A stretch of DNA of 64,000 bases. It comes from Candidatus Pelagibacter sp. RS40. GTDB lineage: Bacteria; Pseudomonadota; Alphaproteobacteria; Pelagibacterales; Pelagibacteraceae. The notes beneath the pieces were generated by a model that searched no databases, was not told the origin of the DNA, and was given only the letters and a program-made list of their open reading frames with translations. A program made the position numbers and the translations under genes. The stretch's first letter is position 1; each line of letters begins with the position of its first letter. Location of the stretch: positions 1,095,001 through 1,159,000 of the forward strand of contig NZ_CP020778.1 in the NCBI RefSeq assembly GCF_002101295.1. Reading direction: 5' to 3'. This document shows, piece by piece, positions 17,601-26,105 of this stretch.

Positions 17601-18217
17601 TTAAAGAAAAAGTAATTGAACAAGCAATTGATGCAGCAAAAAATCAACAGGAAAATTTAAATGAGGGAGAAATACTATCTATAGAGGATGATCTGACCGA
17701 TGTCGTCGCAGATATTGTTACCAAAGCAGACAATGATACAGCTGCCAAAGTTTTAGAAACTTTAAATGAGGCATCAGAAGAAACAGATTCTAAACTTTCT
17801 TTGAGTGTAGTAGAAAATTTAACAAAGAAAGATAATTATGAGGAAAAAATCGAGATATTATCTGTAACTTCTAGTGTTGTAGATGAAAGTATTAACAAAA
17901 TTATGGAGAACGCAGTTGAGGAAGCAAACGACGAAAGTGATATAGAAAAAGTAAAAGAGATAGTAGAAAACAGCAAGGGCACTTTATCGAATAAACTAAT
18001 TGATAGTGCAAACAAAAATGAAGAAAGTAAGAAAAAAATAACGGAGGTTATAGTCGAGATAGTTCAAGAAAACCCAGAAAAGGCAGTAGAAATTATAGAA
18101 CAAAATCAAAATACAAATACTGTGACAGAAACTATTAAAACAAAAATTGAAAATAATGAAGCAGTGACATCCGAAGATTTTGAAGACGTCTTCGACAAAA
18201 ATGTTTCTCCAAATTAA
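14678..18217 (+). CDS. Giant FecR-domain repeat protein with a dockerin-like motif
   Basis: A 1179-residue exported protein. A signal peptide (about residues 1-32, ending NIAFSEG) is followed by a FecR domain (about 36-190) with DEIYLKDEILIGESS, SATIQFDDNTTIVMKE and LGIRGTRFNASI. One EF-hand/dockerin-like calcium loop, DANNDGVVDASD (248-259), follows. From about residue 440 there are four tandem repeats of 159-161 residues (starting at 440, 601, 762 and 921), the last degenerate, with a partial copy before them. The repeats are acidic, helical and rich in Asn, Lys, Glu and Ile. There is no C-terminal membrane anchor. It lies between a CHASE2 phosphatase and an O-antigen ligase-like gene; a surface or periplasmic scaffold or sensor role is inference. 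Confidence 0.85.
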   Translation: MNISHKKITLNYTNFFFKIFFLYIFFTNIAFSEGTKIGSITEINGEVIAITEEGDERILDVYDEIYLKDEILIGESSSATIQFDDNTTIVMKELTSLNVREFEKSGAKQKFQAKVGKGKIIIETGAIAKNANGEMLIDLSNMSLGIRGTRFNASIKPNGNSEVALAEDSFGSVGQIEISSEGQSTSLTSTDQVIEVTETREISQREQSDEEKQEFKSVNETLVKVSKIDENELTQQLEEKLAKGNLQDANNDGVVDASDVEAAKEIIKEEKKQKIDFIVENSNDENTTFLSDVIDQSDDQNIGETIEKIIETKDTLVEGVVGNLSDKDNEFLTTSTSEGAGLIKEKIFETIVAKETDKSAEVLSKVMAKSDEATINSVINNITEKNTNEESKLSLKVMADFSEKAPEKLQTLSETNKDQIDKLAVSAVEKASTSNEDANLIAKVVSVASDELANKVVEEVSKNNTTEKQDLSAKVLKAIVETQPNKIEIINDEIKEVVIKQTVEAVKTQQETETNIAIEDDLTDAVASIIVSTDNDTASKLIEEVSNIETETNLSLKVMSGISEKNSDKINNLAEINKESIDKLAEKAVQSAKSTKEDSELIAKVVAVASDEIANKVVEEVSKNNTTEKQDLSAKVLKAIVESQPSKIDIINDEIKDIVIKQTIEAVKTQQETETNIAIEDDLTDAVASIIVNTDNDTASKLIEEVSNIETETNLSLKVIASITDKNAEKLTNLSETNKGQVEKLTVTAVQKAKNTNEDSILIAKVVAVASDELANKVVEEVSKTSTEEKQSLSAKVLKAIVDTQPAKIEIINEEIKTTIIKQTLDAAKNQEEGGLNEEDNLSDVVADIIVKTDVATASKIIEEVNNTETETSLSLKVMSGISEKDANKINQLAESNKESIDKLTEKAIQSAKSTKEDSELIAKVVSVASDEIANKVVEEVSKTSTEEKQSLSAKVLKAIVDTEPSKIETLNTGIKEKVIEQAIDAAKNQQENLNEGEILSIEDDLTDVVADIVTKADNDTAAKVLETLNEASEETDSKLSLSVVENLTKKDNYEEKIEILSVTSSVVDESINKIMENAVEEANDESDIEKVKEIVENSKGTLSNKLIDSANKNEESKKKITEVIVEIVQENPEKAVEIIEQNQNTNTVTETIKTKIENNEAVTSEDFEDVFDKNVSPN
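15995..17930 (+). repeat. Four tandem ~480-bp coding repeats inside the FecR gene
   Basis: Units begin at 15995, 16478, 16961 and 17438 (spacings 483, 483 and 477 bases, all multiples of three). Each starts LIAKVV.VASDE.ANKVVEEVSK and continues with LSAKVLKAIV and, after a variable linker, EDDLTDAVASIIV or a relative. Copies 1 and 2 are close to each other (both KNNTTEKQDLSAKV) and copies 3 and 4 form a second pair (KTSTEEKQSLSAKV), with long identical DNA stretches in each pair, which points to recent duplication. The fourth copy diverges after about residue 1000. Confidence 0.9.
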
Positions 18218-18219
18218 AT

Positions 18220-19563
18220 ATGTATTTTTCTCAAAATAAAAAATATCAATATTTATATTTTATTTTACTAACAACTATAAGTTTTTTAAATGGTGGGAAT
18301 TCAAATATTTTGATACAAATTAATTTTATATTGTGGGGTGCACTATTCCTATACTGTTTAAATAATAAAAATTATTGTACGCATTTAAGATTTTTTCTTT
18401 CAGATAATAAAAAATCTATTTTTTTATTTATAATTTTTTTATTATATATAGTATTTCAAATTATACAGTTTCCCCCATCAATATTAAAATTTTTCTCGAT
18501 AGAAAAATATTTATATCTTAATTTACTTGATTATAAATTAAACTCAGCAATTAGTTTCTCGCCTTCTAATACTTTTTTTCAATTTTTAAATTTTATATCA
18601 ATTTTTATTTCACTGTTAATATTTAAAATGATATTTTATAAAAGAATTCATATAGTAAGATTTTATTTTTTTTTGTCTCTTTTAGGTACTTTTCACTCTA
18701 TTTTTGCAGTATTAATTTACTTAAATGGCAATCCAGAATTATTCTTATTAAAAAATCCCTACAAAGATTCAGCTACTGGATTTTTCGTAAATAGAACAGT
18801 TTTTTCTGTTTTTATGATGATTTGTTTTATTAGTTCATTAGAGTATATGAAAATTATAGATAAAAAATATAAATTAGGTGAAGATCTTTTTTTTTCTAAA
18901 ATTTATATAAGAATATTCACTGTTTTTATTGCAATTGCAATAATCACTTCTTTCTCAAAACTAGGTAATTTTCTCATGTTAATTACTGTTGTTTTATATT
19001 TTTTAAATAATCAATTTTACTCGGAAAATAAAAATATAGCCTTTGGATATATTTTATTATTTATTATTTTATTCGATATATTATTTATGAGCTATTTTTT
19101 TGGAAGCACTAAACTTGTTCAACGTTTCGCATTTTTAACAGAAGACTTCAGCTTAGGTGATACGAATAAATTTTCCAGATTAGAGATAATAAAATTTGGA
19201 CTCTTTGAAATAAAAAATTTCTTATTTTTTGGATATGGTCTAGGTGGTTTTGAATATTTATTTAAATTAAAATTTTTGCAAATGTCCAATCTCTTTGCAA
19301 ATCACGCTCACTCTAGTCTAATTGAATTTATAGGAGAGCTAGGGATAATAGGATTTTTGATATTCATTTTATCTTTTATCAAAATTTTTTTTAAAAAAAT
19401 AAATTATAACTTCAATTTTTTCATGTTAATAACTTTTACAATAATTATTTTAGTATTTGATTTTTCATTACACGTTCCTATAAATCAAATATTGATTACC
19501 AGTTTTTTTTTACTTACAATAAATAAAAATCTTTTTTTTAACCCGTATCACCAGTCTGGTTAG
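18220..19563 (+). CDS. O-antigen ligase/polymerase family membrane protein (WaaL/Wzy-like)
   Basis: A 447-residue protein with about 11 predicted membrane helices and a large periplasmic segment. The family motif is near residue 360: NHAHSSLIEFIGELGIIGF, the usual ligase block with the His. Together with GYGLGGFEYLF before it, this marks the Wzy_C/WaaL superfamily. It joins a glycan to lipid A or another acceptor, or polymerises repeat units; the sequence does not decide between them. It starts two bases after the FecR-repeat gene, so the two are likely co-expressed, and its last 26 bases overlap the end of convergent wza. Confidence 0.8.
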   Translation: MYFSQNKKYQYLYFILLTTISFLNGGNSNILIQINFILWGALFLYCLNNKNYCTHLRFFLSDNKKSIFLFIIFLLYIVFQIIQFPPSILKFFSIEKYLYLNLLDYKLNSAISFSPSNTFFQFLNFISIFISLLIFKMIFYKRIHIVRFYFFLSLLGTFHSIFAVLIYLNGNPELFLLKNPYKDSATGFFVNRTVFSVFMMICFISSLEYMKIIDKKYKLGEDLFFSKIYIRIFTVFIAIAIITSFSKLGNFLMLITVVLYFLNNQFYSENKNIAFGYILLFIILFDILFMSYFFGSTKLVQRFAFLTEDFSLGDTNKFSRLEIIKFGLFEIKNFLFFGYGLGGFEYLFKLKFLQMSNLFANHAHSSLIEFIGELGIIGFLIFILSFIKIFFKKINYNFNFFMLITFTIIILVFDFSLHVPINQILITSFFLLTINKNLFFNPYHQSG

Positions 19564-20686
19564 CATTAGCACCACCCTTAACACCATCTTGAATAATAGG
19601 ATTGTATGAGTTAAATAGATCTGTCTGAGGAAGCAGTAAGCTTATAACTCTATTCCATTTGACAATTTTTGTTGGAGGGATGTAAACAATATCTTTTGGC
19701 TGCAGCTTAAATTTTCTCCCAGCTATAAAATTTATGGGACTAGAAATATCTAAAATAAAAACGTCAATTTTTAGAAATTTTTCGTAATTTTCCCTAATTA
19801 CATAAACCTTTTCAGCATTAGCAGTTAATTGATTTAAACCGCTAGTTGAAATAAGCTCTGTTAACGAGTAATCTAAATTTGGATAGTAAACACCAGGTTT
19901 TATAACTTCTCCAAATACGTGTATTGCATCTGAATTTGTATCAATAAAAATCACATCGTTCTTTTTTAAGTAAAAATTTTCCTTATCATCAATACTTTGA
20001 TATGCATTTTCTAAATTAATTTTATAAACATTATTATCTCTCCTTAAAAATCCTTTTGTCCCTGAGACTTTGTCGAAACCAGCTTTTATCGCTGCGTCTA
20101 TAAGTTTAATAGGTTCTTGATTTAAATTAATTGTTATTTGAGTTTTAACAGCTCCTACCACATAGACCTTACTACTGTTAAATTCTTCAACTGTTATTTG
20201 CAAATCTGGATTTTTATAAAATTCTCGAATTACAGACCTTAAAATATTATGAGCCTCTGTTATTTTTAAGTCACTTATTTTCACTTTTCCTGCTACAGGC
20301 AAGTCAATCATGCCATTTTCATCTATTTTGTATGAGTCATCAATATCGTCGGAATCAGTTAAATTAATATTTATAATATCTGATGGGCCTAATACGTATT
20401 CGTAATTATAGTTATAAACATCTTTGTGAGTTTTAACTGTATGATCCAATATATCTAATTTTTTATCATTATAATAATTTATTTCGTTATCTGTAAGTTT
20501 GTTTACTCTAATGAAATTGATCTCCACATCTTGAATGCTATAATTTCCATAACTTTTATTAGATGCTTGCTTGGATCTTGGGTCCTTATTTATGCCGGTA
20601 GAAATAGATGTTTCAATTATATTTTGTGCAGTACAACTTGATAATAAAACAGAAAAAAAAAATAACCTTAAAAATTTTGATAACAT
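19538..20686 (-). CDS. wza: Polysaccharide export outer-membrane lipoprotein
   Basis: Wza-type channels carry finished polysaccharide through the outer membrane and work with Wzc. The N-terminus is a lipoprotein signal with lipobox LLSSC (Cys18). The poly-export domain starts about residue 100 with YEYVLGPSDIININLTDSDD and includes IDLPVAGKVKIS and GLTEAH-like IDL segments; two SLBB-type beta domains follow (KVYVVGAVKTQITIN and IHVFGEVIKPGVYYPNLDYS). At 382 residues it is a normal Wza. It is convergent with the O-antigen ligase (26-base overlap at the stops) and divergent from wzc across 169 bases that should carry both promoters. Confidence 0.92.
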   Translation of the reverse strand: MLSKFLRLFFFSVLLSSCTAQNIIETSISTGINKDPRSKQASNKSYGNYSIQDVEINFIRVNKLTDNEINYYNDKKLDILDHTVKTHKDVYNYNYEYVLGPSDIININLTDSDDIDDSYKIDENGMIDLPVAGKVKISDLKITEAHNILRSVIREFYKNPDLQITVEEFNSSKVYVVGAVKTQITINLNQEPIKLIDAAIKAGFDKVSGTKGFLRRDNNVYKINLENAYQSIDDKENFYLKKNDVIFIDTNSDAIHVFGEVIKPGVYYPNLDYSLTELISTSGLNQLTANAEKVYVIRENYEKFLKIDVFILDISSPINFIAGRKFKLQPKDIVYIPPTKIVKWNRVISLLLPQTDLFNSYNPIIQDGVKGGANANQTGDTG

Positions 20687-20855
20687 ACAGTATTGTTTTT
20701 TATATTTTTTTTATAAAATTTCCTCAATTATATTTTATTTATATAATTTTAGATGACAAAAGTTTAAAAAATCCCATAAAATTGTGATTTTTTGTTAATT
20801 TATTTTATTTAAAAATTTAATATATACATTTTATATAAATCAATTTTTAAATTTA

Positions 20856-23003
20856 ATGATTAATAAATTAAACTCAATTCTAAATTTCCTTGACATAGGT
20901 GACTTACGTTTTGTTATTTTAGTTATTAAAAAAAATCTTAAAAACTTATTATTTCTAACTTTATTAATTTCTATCTTAGTCTTCATTATATCATTAAATT
21001 TAGAGAAGAAATATGTGAGTGAGGCTACAATAGTTATCTCACCTGAAGAAAATAATATTGTAAATATAGAAGAGGTCTATGCACTAGATAATCAAGCCAG
21101 CCGAATAAATAATCAAATTGCAATTTTAAAAAGTGACGAGGTTCTTGAATATATAGTTGCAGATAAAAAAAATAGGTTACAATTTAAAGATTTATATGCC
21201 CAGACAGAAGAATCTTTTTTTAAAAGAATATTAAAAAAAAAAATTATAATTGATAAGGAATATTTAAAATCAACCCTCACCCAAAATTTTACTGTCACAA
21301 ATGTTCCGAGAAGCGATGTTTTACAACTCTCATTTGTTTCAAGTAATCCTAAAATTTCACAGTTAGCGCTGAAAAGTATCATCGAATCTTATCAGAGATA
21401 TGAAGTAGATAGCAAAATACAAATAACAAATTACGCTAATAAAAAAATTTCTGATAGACTCAGAGATTTAGTCAAAGAAATGGACAGCGCAGAAAAAAAA
21501 CTTGCAGATTATAAAAAAGAAAATCAACTTATTGATACAGGTGATGTAAAAGGCTTGAAAATTAAAGAAATTGAATCAATTTCAAATAGAATATTAGAAG
21601 CAAAAAAAAATTCTCAAAAACTTCAAAATGATCTTTTATCGATAAAAGTTGCAGACGGAAATATTGATGATTTGCTAGCAATTGAAGAATTAAGAAGTGC
21701 AAAAGACATTTCTGTTATCCAAGAAAGTTTATCAGCAAATGAAAATCAAATACAATCATTATCACTTATCTATACTGATAAACATCCAAAATTAGTTAAA
21801 GCTAATGAATATCATCAAAAATTAAAAGATCAGTTAAAAGAAAAAATAAATATTAGTATTCAGCAAAAAGCTTTTGAGTTAGGTAATATGGAGAACTTTA
21901 TAAAAATGTCTGAAGACGAATTAAAAGAAGCAACAAATGAACTAAGAGATATTGAAGAAAAAGAGTCAGGTATGATGAAATTTGCAAGAGAAGTTGAAAG
22001 CAGTAAAAAATTATATGAGTCATTTTTACAAAGAGTAAAAGAGACTAATGAAGCGCAAAATCTCCAAGTATCAAAATTAAAAATTATTGAGACACCTAAC
22101 TTACCTTTAAGTCCATACTCTCCTAAACCTAAGCAAAATTTTTTTATTAGTTTATTATTGTCGTTTATGGCTTTTTATAGTCTCGTATTTTATAAAGAAA
22201 TGAATACCTCAGTTGTTAAAAGTCCAGAGGCTATAGATTCAATAGATACACCCCAAGTAGGTATTCTTCCAAAGGTTTCGAAATTAAAAAGAGGGTTTCA
22301 TATACTGCAAATGTTTCTAGAGGATAGCGAGTCAAATTTTTCAGAGTGTATTAGATCATCTAGAGCAATTATTGAGTCAAAGTTTAAAAAAAATTCAAGT
22401 TTCATGGTCACATCTAGTAATCCATCTGAGGGAAAAACAACTTATGCCTTCAACCTTGCCCTATCTCTTGAAAAAACAAACAAAGTATTATTTATTGAAG
22501 CTGATATCAGAAGACCTTCAGTTTTAAATAGCTTCTATCAATTTGATAAAGAAATATTTGGTTTAGGCGAAATAATCACCGGATCTTCTCAATTAAAAGA
22601 TACAATTTTCAAAGTGCCTGGTACTGATTTAGATATTATAACATCAGGAGAAAAAAGGTTTGATATGTCTGACATTGTAAATAAAGAACAAATTAAAAAA
22701 TTTTTTGATATTCTTAAAATGGATTACGACTATGTCATTATAGACTCTCCACCAGTTCAACCTGTTTCAGATACATTAATATTAGCACAAGCATCTGATT
22801 ATAATCTTTTTTTAATCAGATCGGAATCAACAAGAACAGTTACATTTATGTCGTCCATCAAAAAAATACAAAACGTTGGTAGTAAAATACATGGTATAAT
22901 TATAAATGATCTAGATACTTCAAAAGATAGTTATTATTCGTACTATTATAACTATTCACCTAATTATTATAATTATTCTAGCTATTATAAACCTAAAGAA
23001 TAA
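20856..23003 (+). CDS. wzc: Wzz-domain bacterial tyrosine kinase (Wzc-like)
   Basis: A 715-residue inner-membrane protein that controls polysaccharide chain length and export with Wza. The first helix is near residues 25-50; the Wzz domain follows, then a long coiled-coil region (about 190-400), a second helix near 425-445, and a cytoplasmic BY-kinase domain. That domain has Walker A NPSEGKTT (about 522-529), Walker A' VLFIEADIRRPS and Walker B YVIIDSPPVQPVSDT. The C-terminus is a tyrosine cluster (YYSYYYNYSPNYYNYSSYY), the usual autophosphorylation site. It is followed five bases later by the priming sugar transferase, so both probably share a transcript. An 11-A run lies at 21233-21243. Confidence 0.92.
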   Translation: MINKLNSILNFLDIGDLRFVILVIKKNLKNLLFLTLLISILVFIISLNLEKKYVSEATIVISPEENNIVNIEEVYALDNQASRINNQIAILKSDEVLEYIVADKKNRLQFKDLYAQTEESFFKRILKKKIIIDKEYLKSTLTQNFTVTNVPRSDVLQLSFVSSNPKISQLALKSIIESYQRYEVDSKIQITNYANKKISDRLRDLVKEMDSAEKKLADYKKENQLIDTGDVKGLKIKEIESISNRILEAKKNSQKLQNDLLSIKVADGNIDDLLAIEELRSAKDISVIQESLSANENQIQSLSLIYTDKHPKLVKANEYHQKLKDQLKEKINISIQQKAFELGNMENFIKMSEDELKEATNELRDIEEKESGMMKFAREVESSKKLYESFLQRVKETNEAQNLQVSKLKIIETPNLPLSPYSPKPKQNFFISLLLSFMAFYSLVFYKEMNTSVVKSPEAIDSIDTPQVGILPKVSKLKRGFHILQMFLEDSESNFSECIRSSRAIIESKFKKNSSFMVTSSNPSEGKTTYAFNLALSLEKTNKVLFIEADIRRPSVLNSFYQFDKEIFGLGEIITGSSQLKDTIFKVPGTDLDIITSGEKRFDMSDIVNKEQIKKFFDILKMDYDYVIIDSPPVQPVSDTLILAQASDYNLFLIRSESTRTVTFMSSIKKIQNVGSKIHGIIINDLDTSKDSYYSYYYNYSPNYYNYSSYYKPKE

Positions 23004-23007
23004 TCTT

Positions 23008-24423
23008 ATGTTTAAACTTGAAAAAGTTTTACAGAATGATGATTCTGCTTACATTTATTTTACCTTTATATTTAAGTCGATTATTGTAATTCTTAGTTAC
23101 TATATATTTTCAATTTTAGAAGAGAACACAATTTACGATATAACCAATATTGAAATTTATCTTAAATCTCGATATTTCTATTTTTCGATTATTCTCAGCA
23201 TATTTTACTGTTTGTTGTCCTTATTTCTAAAAAAAAGAAAAAGTTACAAATTCAATTTTATCTCATATTTAAGACAAGATGTTGGTGGAATAATTATATG
23301 TAAGATATTTATTTTTTTCTTATATTTCGTCAAAAAACAAAATTTTGATATCAATTTGAATTATATTTATTCAATCATTTTTCTTTTGTTTAATTTATTT
23401 TTAACAAAGCAAATATTTAATTATTTATATAAATACATGGTAAATAACGATGTTATTCAAAAAAATATTATGCTTGTTGGGTCATTTAATGACATAAAAA
23501 ATTTTATGAAACAAAAAAGGGATCCAATTAATATTTATAAATGCTGTATTGTTTCTGATCATGAAAAAATCAATTTAAAATTATTAAAAAATGAAATTCG
23601 TATACCAATATTTAAAAACAGTGAGGATATTAGATCTATACTCGAATATCACGAATTAGGACAAATATGGATTTTAAAATCAAAAACCCAAAATATTAAT
23701 AAACTTTTAGAGGATATAATTAAATTTTCTGTAGATATTCTAATTGTCAACTTAGATGTCACATCAAATCTAGACTCGCAAGAGCTACTAAATTCTAAAT
23801 TTGAGTATAAACATTATGAAATGTCCCGTTTCTATGGAGTTAACCTATTCTTAAAAATACTTTTAGATAAAATATTATCTATTGTATTTCTCATAATAGC
23901 TTCTCCAATATTAATTTTTTCAGCTCTTTTAATATTTTTAGAGGATGGGTTTCCAATTTTATTCACTCAAAATAGGACAGGTTGGGATGGTAGAAGATTT
24001 AAAATCTTTAAACTAAGATCTTTAAAAAAAGGATCATTTGATAAAACTGTTCAAGTAACAAGTGATGATAAAAGAAAATTAAAGTGTGGAACATTCATCA
24101 GACAATTTAGCATTGATGAAGTTCCACAATTACTAAATGTTTTAAAAGGTGAAATGTCAATTGTAGGTCCAAGACCTCATATGGTTGAACATGATATAAA
24201 GTATTCGAGTATATTTAAAAATTTTTTAAAAAGGCATAAATGTAATCCAGGTTTAACAGGCTGGGCACAGGTAAATGGATTAAGAGGCGCAACACCAAAC
24301 CCAGATACCATGAAAAAAAGAATGGAACACGATTTATGGTATTTGAATAATTGGACTATATTTCTTGATCTTTATATAATTTTAAAGACTTTCTATGTCG
24401 TTTTTAAATATAAAGGCGATTAA
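23008..24423 (+). CDS. Polyprenyl glycosylphosphotransferase (WcaJ/EpsL-type priming enzyme)
   Basis: This enzyme moves a phosphosugar from a nucleotide sugar to undecaprenyl phosphate and starts repeat-unit assembly. The 471-residue protein has several N-terminal membrane helices, a middle CoA-binding-like domain (QKNIMLVGSFNDIKNFM), another helix at about 290-310, and the catalytic sugar-transferase domain from about 310 to the end. That domain has FTQNRTGWDGRRFKIFKLRS, QFSIDEVPQLLNVLKGEMS, IVGPRPHMVEHD and NPGLTGWAQVNGLRG. These residues fit the hexose-1-phosphate branch; the exact sugar cannot be told. It follows wzc by four bases. Confidence 0.9.
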   Translation: MFKLEKVLQNDDSAYIYFTFIFKSIIVILSYYIFSILEENTIYDITNIEIYLKSRYFYFSIILSIFYCLLSLFLKKRKSYKFNFISYLRQDVGGIIICKIFIFFLYFVKKQNFDINLNYIYSIIFLLFNLFLTKQIFNYLYKYMVNNDVIQKNIMLVGSFNDIKNFMKQKRDPINIYKCCIVSDHEKINLKLLKNEIRIPIFKNSEDIRSILEYHELGQIWILKSKTQNINKLLEDIIKFSVDILIVNLDVTSNLDSQELLNSKFEYKHYEMSRFYGVNLFLKILLDKILSIVFLIIASPILIFSALLIFLEDGFPILFTQNRTGWDGRRFKIFKLRSLKKGSFDKTVQVTSDDKRKLKCGTFIRQFSIDEVPQLLNVLKGEMSIVGPRPHMVEHDIKYSSIFKNFLKRHKCNPGLTGWAQVNGLRGATPNPDTMKKRMEHDLWYLNNWTIFLDLYIILKTFYVVFKYKGD

Positions 24424-24511
24424 ATTTTTCAGTAAATCTAAAAAACTGAGTCATTTTGAAGCTTATTGAAGGTAGACAATTTAATTAAAATAAATAATTA
24501 TCAAAATTGTA

Positions 24512-26086
24512 ATGAAAATATATTCAATTACTGAAATTTTAGAAGCTAGCAACAATATACTTGAGAGAAAAAAATTTAAAACTATCAAAGCCGTCGAGGT
24601 TAAAAAAAAATCAATAATTGAACCTCTTATTTTAAATAACCCTGTTGATAAAAAATCTGAAATAATTTCAACAAAAAATTTAAAATCAAATAATTTTAAC
24701 AAAGATTTAAATAAAAAAAATATAGATTTAAAAAAACAATCAAAAAAATTCGAAAATAATGAAATTGTCAACGAGTTATATAAATTATTAGGTAGAAAAT
24801 TTAGAAAAAGTACAATCAAAGTTATTTTTGATCAGCAAGTTGAAAATAATAAGTTAAGAAAAATTATAAAGGAATTAAGACAAAAAGATTTACAAAATTT
24901 AAAAAATAATAAAAAACTTAAAGATCAAATTGCAGATTTAATAAATAATGAAAAAATACTCAATTTTAAATTTGTTAATTTTCAAAAAGATCTAAAAAAT
25001 CAATCAGATAAGGAATTAATCTTAATTAATAAAAATAGAGCACTAGAAAATGAGAATTTACATTTAAACAAATCTATTAATTCACTTAAACAGACTTATA
25101 ATTCTTTGGAAAAAAATAATGAAGTTTTAAAAGATAAAATAAATGTTTTAATTGAAAATGAAAGTAACTATTTAAATTCAAATAGTAAATTTGAGGAAAA
25201 ATTATTAGTTTTAACTGAATCAAAAAACTTTTTATCTGAACAAACTAAACAGTTGAAAGAAGAATTAGAACTTATTCAAAAAAATGAAAAGTTGTTATTG
25301 AGCAACAATAATAAACTTCAACGTGAAGTTTCCTTGTTAAATAAAAATAAGAAGCTTTTAATAGAAATTAATGACCAATATCATGAACAAATTACAGAAT
25401 TAGAAAAAAATAAAATCAAATTAATAGATGAGAAAACCAGCTTAGAAAAAATTAATAATTCAATTGAAAGTAGTAAACAAAATTTAATAGAAAATAATTA
25501 TAAATTAAAGAATGAGATTTCAAACTTAATTGAAAAAGAGAAAAATCTTATTAAAAATAATAGATCTTTAGAATTAGAGAATAATTCAATTAAAAAAATG
25601 TCAGATGAAAAATCTGAGGAAAAACAAAAAATACTAAACGAAATGAATACAAACTTGCAGTATGAACTATCTTCACTAAGAGATAGTGAGAGAAAATTAA
25701 TTAAAAATAATAAAAAAATGCATGAGGAGTTAATTAAATTGCGAGCAAGCGGTAAGCAAGATAATTCAAATTATAATATTGAGGAATTAAATAATCTAAA
25801 AGAAAAAGTTATGTTCTTTCAAGAGGAAAATTTAAGATTAAGTCACAACTTATCAAACTCCCAAAAAAAATATGATATTATGAAAGAACAATTAACAGAT
25901 ATAGAAAACGAGAAAAGCAAAATATCTGAAAAGATTTCTGAGTTAACAAACTCATTAGGAAAAACTAATCTCGTAAAAAATCCATTTAAAGAAAAGAAAA
26001 TTAAAGATATTTCAAAAAGTATTAAAAATATTGAGAATGAATTAGATTTAGACACTAAAATAAAAAATATCTTTACTAAATCATAA
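24512..26086 (+). CDS. Long coiled-coil protein, function unknown
   Basis: A 524-residue protein without signal peptide or membrane segment. After a short N-terminal part (MKIYSITEILEASNNILERK) and a Lys-rich linker comes nearly 400 residues of heptad-like sequence, about residues 110-500, very rich in Lys, Asn, Glu and Leu with few Gly, Pro or aromatic residues. Short blocks such as LENENLHLNK, KLLLSNNNKLQ and LIENNYKLKNEI recur irregularly, so the coil may be built from repeated 26-30-residue units. I do not recognise a family. Its place between the priming transferase and glycosyltransferases suggests a structural or tethering partner for the envelope machinery, but nothing in the sequence proves that. 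Confidence 0.75.
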   Translation: MKIYSITEILEASNNILERKKFKTIKAVEVKKKSIIEPLILNNPVDKKSEIISTKNLKSNNFNKDLNKKNIDLKKQSKKFENNEIVNELYKLLGRKFRKSTIKVIFDQQVENNKLRKIIKELRQKDLQNLKNNKKLKDQIADLINNEKILNFKFVNFQKDLKNQSDKELILINKNRALENENLHLNKSINSLKQTYNSLEKNNEVLKDKINVLIENESNYLNSNSKFEEKLLVLTESKNFLSEQTKQLKEELELIQKNEKLLLSNNNKLQREVSLLNKNKKLLIEINDQYHEQITELEKNKIKLIDEKTSLEKINNSIESSKQNLIENNYKLKNEISNLIEKEKNLIKNNRSLELENNSIKKMSDEKSEEKQKILNEMNTNLQYELSSLRDSERKLIKNNKKMHEELIKLRASGKQDNSNYNIEELNNLKEKVMFFQEENLRLSHNLSNSQKKYDIMKEQLTDIENEKSKISEKISELTNSLGKTNLVKNPFKEKKIKDISKSIKNIENELDLDTKIKNIFTKS

Positions 26087-26105
26087 TAATTTTTCGAAAT
26101 ACATA

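Noticed and set aside
15995-17930. Repeats as CRISPR or satellite DNA
   Set aside because: Periods near 480 bases are multiples of three in one open frame and encode repeated protein units.
20766-20793. AAAAAATC / GATTTTTT inverted repeat before wzc as a terminator
   Set aside because: Stem is A/T-only apart from one pair, with a 12-base loop, and no gene ends nearby on either strand.
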